DNA of 52,537 nucleotides from an uncultured Alistipes sp. (lineage in GTDB: Bacteria > Bacteroidota > Bacteroidia > Bacteroidales > Rikenellaceae). The stretch is taken from positions 1-52,537 of the forward strand of contig CAAGBL010000096.1 of the NCBI GenBank assembly GCA_900768045.1. Direction: 5' to 3'. Both the position numbers and the translations under genes were made by a program. The notes under the pieces were generated by a model, which saw only the letters and a list, made by a program, of their open reading frames with translations, did not search any database and was not told the DNA's origin. Positions 41,792 to 50,611 of this stretch are shown piece after piece; positions within the stretch are counted from its first letter, which is position 1, and every line of letters begins with the position of its first letter.

Positions 41792-43222
41792 TTACTTAAT
41801 CCACTTCTTGTTTTCAAACTCCCACTTGCGATACTCTGGATCGATATATATGTACATCGATTCAATCTTCTTGTTGAGCCACTCACGGAAATATTTCTCA
41901 CGCTTTTGGTTTAAAGCTATCTCTTCGAGGCGCACATAGTCGTCCTTGAGCGATGCTGTGTGAGGAGGGATAATCTCTACGAGCTTTACGATTTTGCTCA
42001 TCTGGTTGCCCATAAGGTCGGTAGTCTGGAACGAATCTGACACCTCGCCAACCTTAAGACGCATAAGGGCGCTGTAATCCTCGAGCGCCTTGCCGCCATC
42101 AAGACCAAAGTCCTCCTTGAGGAATCGGGTTGTTGTAAGGCGTGCTCCATCATATATGCCCTGACGAGCCAAAATATCGTGGTTCGATACTATACCGCCA
42201 TTCATCTTTGATGATGCATCGTCAGAGAAGCGTAGTGCTGCATCGGAGAACGATAGCGAGTCAAGACGAATGAGGCGTGCTATGCTGTCGAGCTGGTGTG
42301 CTGGCTGCATAAGCTCGTCACGAGTATATGTTGGGCGTAGCAAGATGTGGCGGCAGTGATACAAATCTCCCTTCTTGTCTATGAGCTCAATAATATGAAA
42401 TCCAAACTCTGTCTCAATAATCTCAGATATTTGTCCTGGCTTTAGCTTCTCGAGAGCCTCGGCAAAGGGACGTACGTATATCGACGATGGTGCTGGCTGC
42501 ATCTCGCCACCATACATTGCCGAGCCATCTACCGAGTACATGCGTGCCAATACCGAGAACTTTGTCTGGCCCGTAACAATGCGCTCACGCATATCCAAGA
42601 GTCGCTCCTTGGTGCGCTGCTTTGCCTCTGTCATCGACGCTGGGAACTTGGTAATCTGAGCATATACATACTGCTCACCAATCATTGGCAAGCTATCCTT
42701 GTCGATGTCACGATAGAAGCGCTCAACCTCGCCAGGCACGATGCTTACTTTGCTTACAATCTGCTGCTGAAGTGCCTGTGCGTATGCCTGCTCCTCGTAG
42801 CGTGTGCGAAGCATCTCACGATAGTTGAAGATTGGCATGTGCTCACGAATCTCGAGCTCCTGTATTCCGCCACACTCCTGAATGAGTGATTGTAGATAGT
42901 TCTCAACACTCTTTGTAACCTCTCCGCTATTGATCTCTACTGAGTCTAGGAGTGCTTGGTTGTATAGCAATTTTTGCTGAAGTAGTGTCTCGAGTGCTTC
43001 GTGCATAGGCTCACGCTCTGATGTGTAGCCCATCTGTCGCTGCTGCGCAACAATAGCCTCGGCATACTCCTTAACCTCGGAATATAGAATAGAGGAGCCA
43101 CCAACAACGGCAACAACCTTGTCAAGCATCACCTGACGACGCTGTGCCATGGCGTTATGGCTTGATGTCAAAACCAATGTTGCTGAGACTATAAATAGAA
43201 CAACCTTACGAATCATAACCAT
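41792..43222 (-). CDS. SurA-like peptidylprolyl isomerase with two parvulin domains
   Basis: 476 aa, signal peptide. N-terminal chaperone helices (about 30-165), parvulin domain 1 (about 170-270, with GGEMQPAPSSIYVRPFAEAL and FGFHIIELIDK), domain 2 (about 275-420, RHILLRP at 283 and GGIVSNHDIL). Like SurA it should escort outer-membrane proteins in the periplasm. The first ATG (43222) gives MVMIRK; ATG 43216 is an alternative. Co-transcribed with the OstA-like gene 6 bp downstream. Confidence 0.87.
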   Translation of the reverse strand: MVMIRKVVLFIVSATLVLTSSHNAMAQRRQVMLDKVVAVVGGSSILYSEVKEYAEAIVAQQRQMGYTSEREPMHEALETLLQQKLLYNQALLDSVEINSGEVTKSVENYLQSLIQECGGIQELEIREHMPIFNYREMLRTRYEEQAYAQALQQQIVSKVSIVPGEVERFYRDIDKDSLPMIGEQYVYAQITKFPASMTEAKQRTKERLLDMRERIVTGQTKFSVLARMYSVDGSAMYGGEMQPAPSSIYVRPFAEALEKLKPGQISEIIETEFGFHIIELIDKKGDLYHCRHILLRPTYTRDELMQPAHQLDSIARLIRLDSLSFSDAALRFSDDASSKMNGGIVSNHDILARQGIYDGARLTTTRFLKEDFGLDGGKALEDYSALMRLKVGEVSDSFQTTDLMGNQMSKIVKLVEIIPPHTASLKDDYVRLEEIALNQKREKYFREWLNKKIESMYIYIDPEYRKWEFENKKWIK

Positions 43223-43261
43223 TAATTATTTGTAGTATCTATGTATCTTTTTCTTGATGCG

Positions 43262-44215
43262 TTACTCTTTGATAATCTCTGTTGCCTCCTCAACAACAAA
43301 CCCTGTGTCGTTGATGTTGGGGCGTGAGCTTAGCGCTTCCATCATCTCTTCGTTGTCAATCTCGATACGCTCATCGCTCATTGCCTGATATCTAAGCTCA
43401 TTCTCATAGTGCTTGATGATTTCGCTACGACGCTCTGCGTATATCAATCTTCGAATATCTTCTGTTACCGACTCTATTGGTGCAACCTTGCCCTTGTGAG
43501 CTATCTTGGTAATTGTAAAGTAGAAGATAACATCATCTGCCTGCATGCTCTGCACCTTTCCCTCGCTAAGTAGCATGTCGTAGTTGCGTGTTCGCACCGT
43601 TGGCAAGTAGCTCAAGAAGTCGGAGAATGTAACCCACTCGTTTGTTAGGTCGTTAACCTGAAGGTCGTGTTTCTCGGCAAATGCGCTTATCTCATGTGTA
43701 CCCTCTTTGTGTACCTTGCTTAGAGCTTGGCTTAGTGCCGATGTATTGCGGAACTCCTTTGGAATGCGTACTACAATGCCTCGCACTTTGTTGTGGTCGA
43801 GGGTAAATTGCTTAGAGTGTAGTCGGTAGTGCGACTTAATCTGCTCCTCGGTAATCTCGGTGTCAAGCTCCTGGTCAACGTAGTATTGGTCGAGCTGACG
43901 CATGATAAGTGACTGGCGGTAGCCCTCAACAAGACGGTCGATATTATCCTGAGAGCTCAACACCTCCTCTGCACGTGACAGCTTTAGGTGCTTGAGTACC
44001 CAATTATCGATATACATCTTTGCAAAAGTGATGCTATCAGTACCTGTTAAACCCTCGGGCATGTCGGCTACTATATCCTTGAGTAGTAATTCGTTATCAT
44101 CAACTGATGCAATAACTCTATTATATCTATTGCGGCTAATAAATGAGTCGCCACTGCTACATGCCACAACACCTATTGTAGCAATTAGCAAAACTATATT
44201 TACGATTTTCTTCAT
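43262..44215 (-). CDS. SurA/PrsA-like lipoprotein chaperone
   Basis: About 317 aa. Lipobox VVAC (MKKIVNIVLLIATIGVVACS). The helical chaperone pattern (about 30-150, ITEEQIKSHYRLHSKQFTL) and a divergent isomerase-like part (about 125-245) follow; the canonical parvulin catalytic motifs are poorly conserved, so it is probably a chaperone rather than an active isomerase. The frame is open to 44236, but a -7-like element lies there; ATG 44215 gives a good lipoprotein signal. First gene of the operon, 39 bp before the SurA-like gene. Confidence 0.75.
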   Translation of the reverse strand: MKKIVNIVLLIATIGVVACSSGDSFISRNRYNRVIASVDDNELLLKDIVADMPEGLTGTDSITFAKMYIDNWVLKHLKLSRAEEVLSSQDNIDRLVEGYRQSLIMRQLDQYYVDQELDTEITEEQIKSHYRLHSKQFTLDHNKVRGIVVRIPKEFRNTSALSQALSKVHKEGTHEISAFAEKHDLQVNDLTNEWVTFSDFLSYLPTVRTRNYDMLLSEGKVQSMQADDVIFYFTITKIAHKGKVAPIESVTEDIRRLIYAERRSEIIKHYENELRYQAMSDERIEIDNEEMMEALSSRPNINDTGFVVEEATEIIKE

Positions 44216-44276
44216 ATTCATCTTGCAAAGATACACTTTTTCTATTGATTAACGAATCTTCGTAGAAGATTATTGT

Positions 44277-44401
44277 ATTTGTTGTGATAGTGGCGCATCA
44301 GCGACCCATCAATCAAAGCTCCGAATGAGCAGTACTTCGAGTACAGCCCATTCGGAGCTTTTTCATGTCAGCGCCACTGCTATACCACTCTAACAACAAA
44401 T
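44277..44401. repeat. nested inverted repeats forming a large hairpin
   Basis: Four nested pairs of arms: 44277-44285/44393-44401 (9 bp), 44289-44296/44371-44378 (8 bp), 44315-44327/44349-44361 (13 bp) and 44332-44336/44340-44344 (5 bp). All are perfect. Together they can fold 125 bp into one branched hairpin. It lies between the rel gene end and the chaperone gene and could act as a terminator for rel or as a structured RNA element. Confidence 0.85.
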
Positions 44402-44500
44402 ATATCTCGCTTAGGAAGGTTCGCAGAGACATGAGATGTGTCGAAGAGCTTTGTTTGATGAGTAATTAGTAGTATTTTTCACATTGTTACTCATTAATCA

Positions 44501-46375
44501 TTACTGATAATTCAGGCGCATGACCTCGTCGATGCCGTCGATTTTCGAGATGCTATCGATAGCTTGTTGGAGCTCATGTAGCGAGTGTACCGAAAAGTCG
44601 ATAGTGCAGATTGCAATGCGGTCGATATTTTCGGTGGCAAGCGCCAACATCGTGAGATGTAACTTATCTGTAATACAGTCGATTAGGTCGCTCATGAGGT
44701 GGTAGCGGTCGATACCCTTGATGCGTATGCGAACAGGGTAGAGGAAGGCCTCGTTTTCGGGGAAGCTCTGAGCAAGAATCGAGTCGCCATGTTGCGATGC
44801 AAGGCGTATTGCAACAGGGCAGTCGCGCTTATGCAGAGTGATGCTACCATTTGCATCTCTAAAGCCGATAACCTCATCGCCAGGAAGAGGGTTACATCTC
44901 TCGCAACGCTCATACTCGAGGCGTGGTAGGTTGGCAAAATATCCACGCAAGTAGCGTTTTGCACGATATGTCGACACGTGCTCCATCCACTCGAGTTCTG
45001 GCTTGGCATCATCAGCGGTGCCAATCTCCACACAATCGCCACGATGTAGTACTGTGCGTAGCGACGATAGCTTGCCATTTATGCGTGCGTATACAGCCTT
45101 CTCACCCACCTGACTATGTATTTCAAAGGCAAAGTCGAGGGCGGTGGCTCCCTTTGGCAAAATCACACCACGACCTTTAGGCGTGAATACCATAATGTCG
45201 TCGTTGTAGAATGTGAGCGTCACGCCGTCCATAAACTCCATATCATGGCTATCGGAGGCTACATCTTGAAGGATAAACTTAAACTTCTCGAGCCATGCCT
45301 TGACATTATCCTCGGTACGCTCGGCAGCACAGCCGAGGCGTGAGTTGCGCACCATACGTTCAGACGAGATATGTACCTCCTCCCATATTCCCTGCTCTGA
45401 GAGCAGCTTAACATGGAAGCTCTGGTAGCCATTCTCCTTAGGAGCATCTATGTAGTTTGCAACGCTTCCTGGCTTCTCCTTGAAGGTGTCGGTAAGTGCT
45501 GAATAGATGCGTAGACTCAATGACTTTTCGCTGAATACAGGGCTGTTAGGGTATATAATGCGAATATAGTGCTTGCCGTCAACGTGCTTAATATCAGAGC
45601 CTTTAGCCTGCATTTTGCGCCAGATGCTATATGGTTTGCGGTAGCGTATCTCGGTGCGAGCCTCGATGCCTGCGCTCTCGAGAATCGAGTTTATTAAGTT
45701 GGTAAAGCGCACCAGGCGTGGTCTGTCGTTTGTGCGCTCCTCAGCGAGCATTCGCTCCACGTCGGCATAGTCACGAGGACAGCGATAGCGGAATGATAGG
45801 TTCTCAAGCTCGGTTTTAATATGGTACAATCCGAGGCGGTTGGCAAGAGGTGCGTAGAAGTAGTCGGTCTCGCCCGCAATCTTCATCTGCTTGTCTGCAC
45901 GCATGCTATCGAGTGTGCGCATGTTATGTAGACGGTCGGCAAGCTTAATTAGCAGAGCACGAATATCGTAGTGTACCGATTCGAGAATCTGGCGGTAGTT
46001 GTCCACCTGCTTTGAGTGCTGATAGCTATCTTTTTTGCGCTTAGTTACTGTGTCAACAAGAAATGCTACGTCGTCACCAAAGCGCTCACGAATATCCTCG
46101 ACAGTGTAGTCGGTATCCTCAACCACGTCGTGCAGAAATGCCGAAATCACGGGATTCTCGCCCAGCTCCAACTCACGGGCAACAATCGAGGCCACAGCAA
46201 TAGGGTGTATGATATATGGCTCGCCGCTCTTGCGTTTTTGCTCTTTATGTGCTTCGTATGCAAACTCGTAAGCACGATATATGCGGTCTACCTCTTCGGC
46301 TGTTGCACGCTCTCTGATATATCCAAACAGCGACTCAACGCTGTTGTTTATGTGGGTTTCGTAAATTTCCTTCAT
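44501..46375 (-). CDS. RelA/SpoT-homologue, hydrolase site intact, synthetase altered
   Basis: 624 aa. Start at ATG 46375 (MKEIYETHINNSV). HD domain: H57, H82-D83, E86-D87 and KLADRLHNMRT (144-154), the (p)ppGpp hydrolase site. Synthetase region about 240-345: RYRKPYSIWRKM and APKENGYQSFH are kept, but the usual D-x4-R motif reads GKHYIR (Asp replaced or shifted) and EIQIRT is EVHISS (333-338). TGS domain about 390-452, a Cys-rich zinc-like region (about 484-495) and a C-terminal ACT domain follow. It should mainly degrade (p)ppGpp. It is monocistronic. Confidence 0.83.
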   Translation of the reverse strand: MKEIYETHINNSVESLFGYIRERATAEEVDRIYRAYEFAYEAHKEQKRKSGEPYIIHPIAVASIVARELELGENPVISAFLHDVVEDTDYTVEDIRERFGDDVAFLVDTVTKRKKDSYQHSKQVDNYRQILESVHYDIRALLIKLADRLHNMRTLDSMRADKQMKIAGETDYFYAPLANRLGLYHIKTELENLSFRYRCPRDYADVERMLAEERTNDRPRLVRFTNLINSILESAGIEARTEIRYRKPYSIWRKMQAKGSDIKHVDGKHYIRIIYPNSPVFSEKSLSLRIYSALTDTFKEKPGSVANYIDAPKENGYQSFHVKLLSEQGIWEEVHISSERMVRNSRLGCAAERTEDNVKAWLEKFKFILQDVASDSHDMEFMDGVTLTFYNDDIMVFTPKGRGVILPKGATALDFAFEIHSQVGEKAVYARINGKLSSLRTVLHRGDCVEIGTADDAKPELEWMEHVSTYRAKRYLRGYFANLPRLEYERCERCNPLPGDEVIGFRDANGSITLHKRDCPVAIRLASQHGDSILAQSFPENEAFLYPVRIRIKGIDRYHLMSDLIDCITDKLHLTMLALATENIDRIAICTIDFSVHSLHELQQAIDSISKIDGIDEVMRLNYQ

Positions 46376-46400
46376 AATTATTGAAGTTTGGTGCTTACTA

Positions 46401-46408
46401 CAAAAGTA
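46401..46408 (-). promoter_or_regulatory. -7 box of the RelA/SpoT-homologue gene
   Basis: On the minus strand TACTTTTG matches TAnnTTTG. No clear -33. Leader about 20 nt to ATG 46375. Confidence 0.45.
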
Positions 46409-46448
46409 CGAAAAAAAGCCTATCGTTGTTCTATTTTGGTGCAAAAAC

Positions 46449-46481
46449 TTGATTAATCATAAAATATTATTCATATATTTG
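46449..46481 (+). promoter_or_regulatory. promoter of the 297-aa lipoprotein gene
   Basis: TTG (46449-46451), 22 bp, TATATTTG (46474-46481). The spacer is one or two bases longer than usual. Confidence 0.5.
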
Positions 46482-46515
46482 CAATCTAAACGATAATTTA
46501 TAGAACATATCATAT

Positions 46516-47409
46516 ATGACAATGAAACAGTTTTTATCTACATTATCTATCTTAGCGGTGCTACTATTTGCGGGTTGTGATAATAATACTATTACGGACC
46601 CACACCCTGAGCCAGAACCTGAGCCACAGCCCAAGCCTGAGGCTTTCACTATCGACCTTAAGGTTGAGGATGTTACTCCATACGAGGCAATGCTTACTGT
46701 AACACCATCGGATGATGAGGTGGAGTATGCTTGTGTATTTCTCTCATACGAGCAGGTGCCAATATTTGAGGAGGACGAAAATGATATCCTAATGTCGGTT
46801 ATTATGGAGCGTTTCGACCCTTCAATTTTCATGGGCGAATGGAGCGAGAAGGTGGGACCTCTTACACCAAATACTAAGTATTCTGTGTTGGCATTTGGCG
46901 TTAAGGATAATAAGCCTCAATCGGAGCTATTCCGCTACGATTTCACTTCTGAGGCTGCTGGTGAGTGTGAGATAGAGATTGAGAGTATTAATTTATTGAA
47001 ACTCTTTGACTCCAGGGAGATTGTTGCACTCGATCCTTCGTTTGAGGAACAGCTTGCTGAGTGTGAGTGTATTGCTATTGTTGAGATGAAGACCTCTGTG
47101 CCAACAAATAAACTCTATTTCTGGTGGTATGAGGAGTATACTAAGTTTGAGTATCGTGATGAGGCTTTCCTTGAGGATTTGTTGCTATACGATTATGCTC
47201 ACAACCCTGAGGTAATGGATATGTATTACTCTTTGGACGAGGAGGATAAATTCTTCTTTGCGGGTGTCGTCGAGGATGACAACGGCAATCTAAGCCCAGT
47301 TTATTATAGTGAGTCGTTCATCCTCTCAAAGGCGCAGTGTGATCCTGCCGAGGAGTTCTTCGATTATGTTATTACTCCATCGGCTAATACCTTTATGCTT
47401 GCTCGCTAA
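46516..47409 (+). CDS. lipoprotein with Pro-Glu linker and FN3-like domain
   Basis: 297 aa. Lipobox LLFAGC, mature CDNNTITDPH, followed by a Pro/Glu/Lys linker (PEPEPEPQPKPE) of the kind that spaces surface lipoproteins from the membrane. Residues about 47-140 fit an Ig/FN3-type sandwich (VTPYEAMLTVTPSDDEVEYA, PNTKYSVLAFGVKDN). The acidic content is very high. Function unknown. ATG 46516 and 46522 are both possible. Monocistronic with its own promoter and terminator. Confidence 0.68.
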   Translation: MTMKQFLSTLSILAVLLFAGCDNNTITDPHPEPEPEPQPKPEAFTIDLKVEDVTPYEAMLTVTPSDDEVEYACVFLSYEQVPIFEEDENDILMSVIMERFDPSIFMGEWSEKVGPLTPNTKYSVLAFGVKDNKPQSELFRYDFTSEAAGECEIEIESINLLKLFDSREIVALDPSFEEQLAECECIAIVEMKTSVPTNKLYFWWYEEYTKFEYRDEAFLEDLLLYDYAHNPEVMDMYYSLDEEDKFFFAGVVEDDNGNLSPVYYSESFILSKAQCDPAEEFFDYVITPSANTFMLAR

Positions 47410-47433
47410 CTATCTTAGCCGAACGTACAGCAA

Positions 47434-47475
47434 TAGAGTGTGTCCAAGGTTTATTGGACACACTCTACTTTTTTA
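47434..47475. terminator. terminator between the lipoprotein and HD genes
   Basis: 14-bp perfect stem (47434-47447 with 47454-47467), 6-nt loop, followed by T. The right arm overlaps the stop of the HD gene. Confidence 0.85.
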
Positions 47476-48094
47476 GGCTCTCCTCCTCATATATTCGTTC
47501 ATATATTGTCCTGAGCAGTGGGCGGTTGGCGATAATCTGACGAAGCTCCTCGAGGCGTTGTGCATTGTCCGACTCTGGTAGCCATAGCCTTAGATATCCA
47601 CCATAGTCGTACTTCTCGCTAAGGTGCTCAAGCAGACGTTCGTAGCCCTCCTCACGATTAAGCGTGGGGTGGTGCGTAAGGGTAAACTGAATAGTGCGAC
47701 GAATAATCGACTCGGGTATGATAACTCTGTCGGCCTCGGCAACAATACGCCCATATATTGTGCGAGGCTCACTCTTCGATGATGCTCGGTGATCCTCAGC
47801 AGCATCTGCCATAATGGCAATCTGCTCCTCGCTAAACCACTCTCCTAACTTGCTGTCCTCAAGCATTATGCGCTTCGACTCGCTATGGTGCTTGTCACGC
47901 CCAAATGCTAATCCCGTGTCGTGGTAGGCGGCAATGACGTACGCCATCTCCTCGTCAACGCCATATATTAGAGCATAGCGCATGCTTGCCTCGATAACAA
48001 CCTCCACGTGGTCTCGCTTATGTGCTGCGTCAAATAGGTCGTAGCGAGGGATTATCTCTTGTTCGATATACTCTTTTATCTGCTCTCTAACCAT
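47465..48094 (-). CDS. HD-domain phosphohydrolase-like protein
   Basis: 209 aa from ATG 48094, which follows the previous stop by one base; the longer frame starts with a TTG. HD motifs: H34 region (KRDHVEVV), HD in AAYHDTGLAF, and EDHRAS as the third metal site. Metal-dependent phosphohydrolase fold; substrate unknown. Last in the operon with the M16 pair. Confidence 0.78.
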   Translation of the reverse strand: MVREQIKEYIEQEIIPRYDLFDAAHKRDHVEVVIEASMRYALIYGVDEEMAYVIAAYHDTGLAFGRDKHHSESKRIMLEDSKLGEWFSEEQIAIMADAAEDHRASSKSEPRTIYGRIVAEADRVIIPESIIRRTIQFTLTHHPTLNREEGYERLLEHLSEKYDYGGYLRLWLPESDNAQRLEELRQIIANRPLLRTIYERIYEEESLKK

Positions 48095-48095
48095 A

Positions 48096-49352
48096 TTATC
48101 CAGCAACTACAACAACGAGGTCGTCACGTTTTAGATACTTCTCTGCCAGCTGCTTAACCTCCTCGGGTGTAATCGAGAATATGCGTTGCACGCTCTGCTC
48201 TGTGGCGCTATTATCCATGCCACACATGATGTTTTCGATTGTTACGTCGGCAATGCCAAATGGGCCGTCGAGAATGCGTAGTATCTCGCCAATCATCACA
48301 TTCTTGACCATCTGCAACTCTTCGTCCGAGATAAGCTCGTTGCGCAGACGCTCTATTTCAAAGTATATCTCACGTATTGCGTCGTCACGCCTCTCACGTG
48401 CCACTTGCGTTGCTATGGCGAGGTATCCCTCTTGCTCGAAGTTTACCATAGCAGCCATAACACCATAGGTGTAGCCATGCTCCTCACGCAGGTTCTGCAT
48501 GAGGCGTGAACCGAAATATCCACCGAGGATTGCAGCCACTACCTGCATGCCCACAAAGTCGGGGTGTGTGCGTGGAAATAGCAGGCGGCCTACACGTATT
48601 GACGATTGCAGGGCTGAGGGAATATCTCGCTCGAGGTAGTGGGTTGTTCTTAGCTCTCCAAACTCGACATTTGCGCTCTTACCCGCCTTAAGCTCCGAGG
48701 CCAAAGCCTCAATCTCGGCGTAGATGTGTGCGTCGATATTTCCGCTGCACACCACAAAGGCATTCTCGGCGGTGTATAACGTGTCGTAGTGCTCCCGCAG
48801 TATCTCGGTTGTTAGGTTGTCATACTCCTCCTCGGGTGTCGATATGCCGTAGGGGTGGTTGCTGCCAAAGAGAGCCTCGGCAAATAGTTCACGTGACTGC
48901 ATGTCGACCTTCTTGCGCTCGATTGTAAGACTCTGCTTGCGCTTCTGGCGATATACCTCGAACTCTCGCTCAGGGAATGCGGGGTGTAGTAGTATCTCAC
49001 GTGCCACGTCGAGTGTTGGCTCAAAGAACTTCTTAAGCGTGCAGAACGATATGTAGCTGTAGTCACGGTCGATGTTCACGTCGAAGTACGAGCCGTAGAA
49101 GTCGAGCCTCTCGGCAATCTCCTGCGCTGTGAGCGATGTGCTGCCCTCACCGAGCATGTTGGCTGTCGACGATGCTGCAAAGGGCTTTGTCTGCAATGAA
49201 CTTCCCGCCTTGAATACAAAGGTAAAGCGCACAACCTCAAAGTCGTTGCTCGATAGGGTATATATCCTCACGCCATTCTTTGCGAGTGTTAGGCGTGATG
49301 GTGGCATCTCTACACTGCGAGGAATAACTATGTCGGGTTGCTGTCGTATCAT
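48096..49352 (-). CDS. M16-type insulinase-family protein, non-catalytic half
   Basis: 418 aa. The M16 fold is clear (FVFKAGSSLQTKPFAASSTA, ERKKVDMQSRELFAEALFGS, LREEHGYTYGVMAAM) but the HxxEH zinc motif is missing at its position (AASSTANML). It begins with ATGA overlap after the active half, so the pair form a heterodimer in which this half holds the substrate. Probably cytoplasmic or periplasmic; no clear signal peptide is seen. Confidence 0.83.
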   Translation of the reverse strand: MIRQQPDIVIPRSVEMPPSRLTLAKNGVRIYTLSSNDFEVVRFTFVFKAGSSLQTKPFAASSTANMLGEGSTSLTAQEIAERLDFYGSYFDVNIDRDYSYISFCTLKKFFEPTLDVAREILLHPAFPEREFEVYRQKRKQSLTIERKKVDMQSRELFAEALFGSNHPYGISTPEEEYDNLTTEILREHYDTLYTAENAFVVCSGNIDAHIYAEIEALASELKAGKSANVEFGELRTTHYLERDIPSALQSSIRVGRLLFPRTHPDFVGMQVVAAILGGYFGSRLMQNLREEHGYTYGVMAAMVNFEQEGYLAIATQVARERRDDAIREIYFEIERLRNELISDEELQMVKNVMIGEILRILDGPFGIADVTIENIMCGMDNSATEQSVQRIFSITPEEVKQLAEKYLKRDDLVVVVAG

Positions 49353-50587
49353 TGTTTTGCTCTGTAGATTAGTGTTGATGAATTTTGCTTGCGGAAGCAG
49401 CGCTCGGCAAATGCCATTATCTGCTCACGTGTCAGTGCTCGGTATATCTCAGCCTCACGATTTATTAGTGTTATGTCGCCCGTCATGGCGTAGAATCCCA
49501 AGTTTAGTGCCTTGTTCATGATGTTTATCTCGCCCATGAGCATATTCGCCTCAAACTTATTCTTGACCTTCTCCATCTCGTAGTCCGAGATGTTGCCCGC
49601 CTTTATCTCGTCGAGCTCCTGCCATAGCGCACGCTCGGCCTCCTCCTCCGATGTTGAGGGCATGAGGCGCCCCTTAATCACGAACAATCCCTCGTCGAGA
49701 CTACCAGTGATGTAGGCATTTACCGATGAGAACAATCCTCGCTCCTTTATCAGCCTGTTTACCAGGCGTGATGACTCGCCACCTGCAAGGAGGTCGGACG
49801 ATAGGTCGCCACAGAAGAAGTCCTCAGATTGGCGGTCGCCCATGTGTAGTGCTATTGTGATGTCGGTTGCGGGTACCTCACGCTCAACCTCCAAGCGACG
49901 TGGCTCGGTCTGCACGGGCTCGTGGGGTATAGGTAGTATCTCGCCACCTCTATCCTCGATGTCACCGAAATACTCCTCTGCCATAGCGAGCATCTCCTCC
50001 TCGGGGATGTCAGCAGATATCGAGAGTATGGCACGTGATGGGCGGTAGTGGCGAGCGTAAAACTCACGCACGTCGTCGAGTGTCGCTCGCTCGATATGCT
50101 CGGGCGACTGACCTATTGTCGACCAGCGGTAGGGGTGGGTCGTATATGCTAAGTTGCGCAGTAGCAGCTGCTCGTCGCCATATGGCTGATTTAGGAAGCG
50201 CTGCTTGAACTCCTCGATAACGACTTGCTTTTCGGCTGAGTATGCCTCCTCTGATATGTTGAGATTCTGCATTCTATCGCTCTCGAGCCATAGTGCTGTC
50301 GATAGGTTCTCCTTTGGGAGTGTTATGTAGAAGTCGGTGTAGTCGTTGTTGGTAAAGGCGTTGTTCTCGCCCGATGCCATCTGCACGGGCACGTCGAACT
50401 CGGGCACGTTGTGTGTGCCACGAAACATGAGGTGCTCGAATAGGTGCGCAAAGCCTGTCTTTGTGGGCTCCTCGTTGCGTGCTCCCACCATATATAGGAT
50501 GTTCACTGCCGCAAGCTTCGATGCACGGTCACGATTTACCAGCACTCGCAGTCCGTTGCGTAGGGTCTTCTCAGTATATTTTATCAT
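49349..50587 (-). CDS. M16 zinc metallopeptidase, catalytic half
   Basis: 413 aa. HLFEH (48-52) is the inverted HxxEH zinc site, with the third ligand Glu125/126 in VVIEEFKQR. The longer frame to 50605 starts with TTG and adds no conserved sequence; ATG 50587 begins at MIKYTEKTLRNGLRVLV, the typical M16 start. Degrades oligopeptides or proteins together with the non-catalytic half. Confidence 0.88.
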   Translation of the reverse strand: MIKYTEKTLRNGLRVLVNRDRASKLAAVNILYMVGARNEEPTKTGFAHLFEHLMFRGTHNVPEFDVPVQMASGENNAFTNNDYTDFYITLPKENLSTALWLESDRMQNLNISEEAYSAEKQVVIEEFKQRFLNQPYGDEQLLLRNLAYTTHPYRWSTIGQSPEHIERATLDDVREFYARHYRPSRAILSISADIPEEEMLAMAEEYFGDIEDRGGEILPIPHEPVQTEPRRLEVEREVPATDITIALHMGDRQSEDFFCGDLSSDLLAGGESSRLVNRLIKERGLFSSVNAYITGSLDEGLFVIKGRLMPSTSEEEAERALWQELDEIKAGNISDYEMEKVKNKFEANMLMGEINIMNKALNLGFYAMTGDITLINREAEIYRALTREQIMAFAERCFRKQNSSTLIYRAKQ

Positions 50588-50611
50588 AGAGTTGCTTATG
50601 TGCAATTATTC

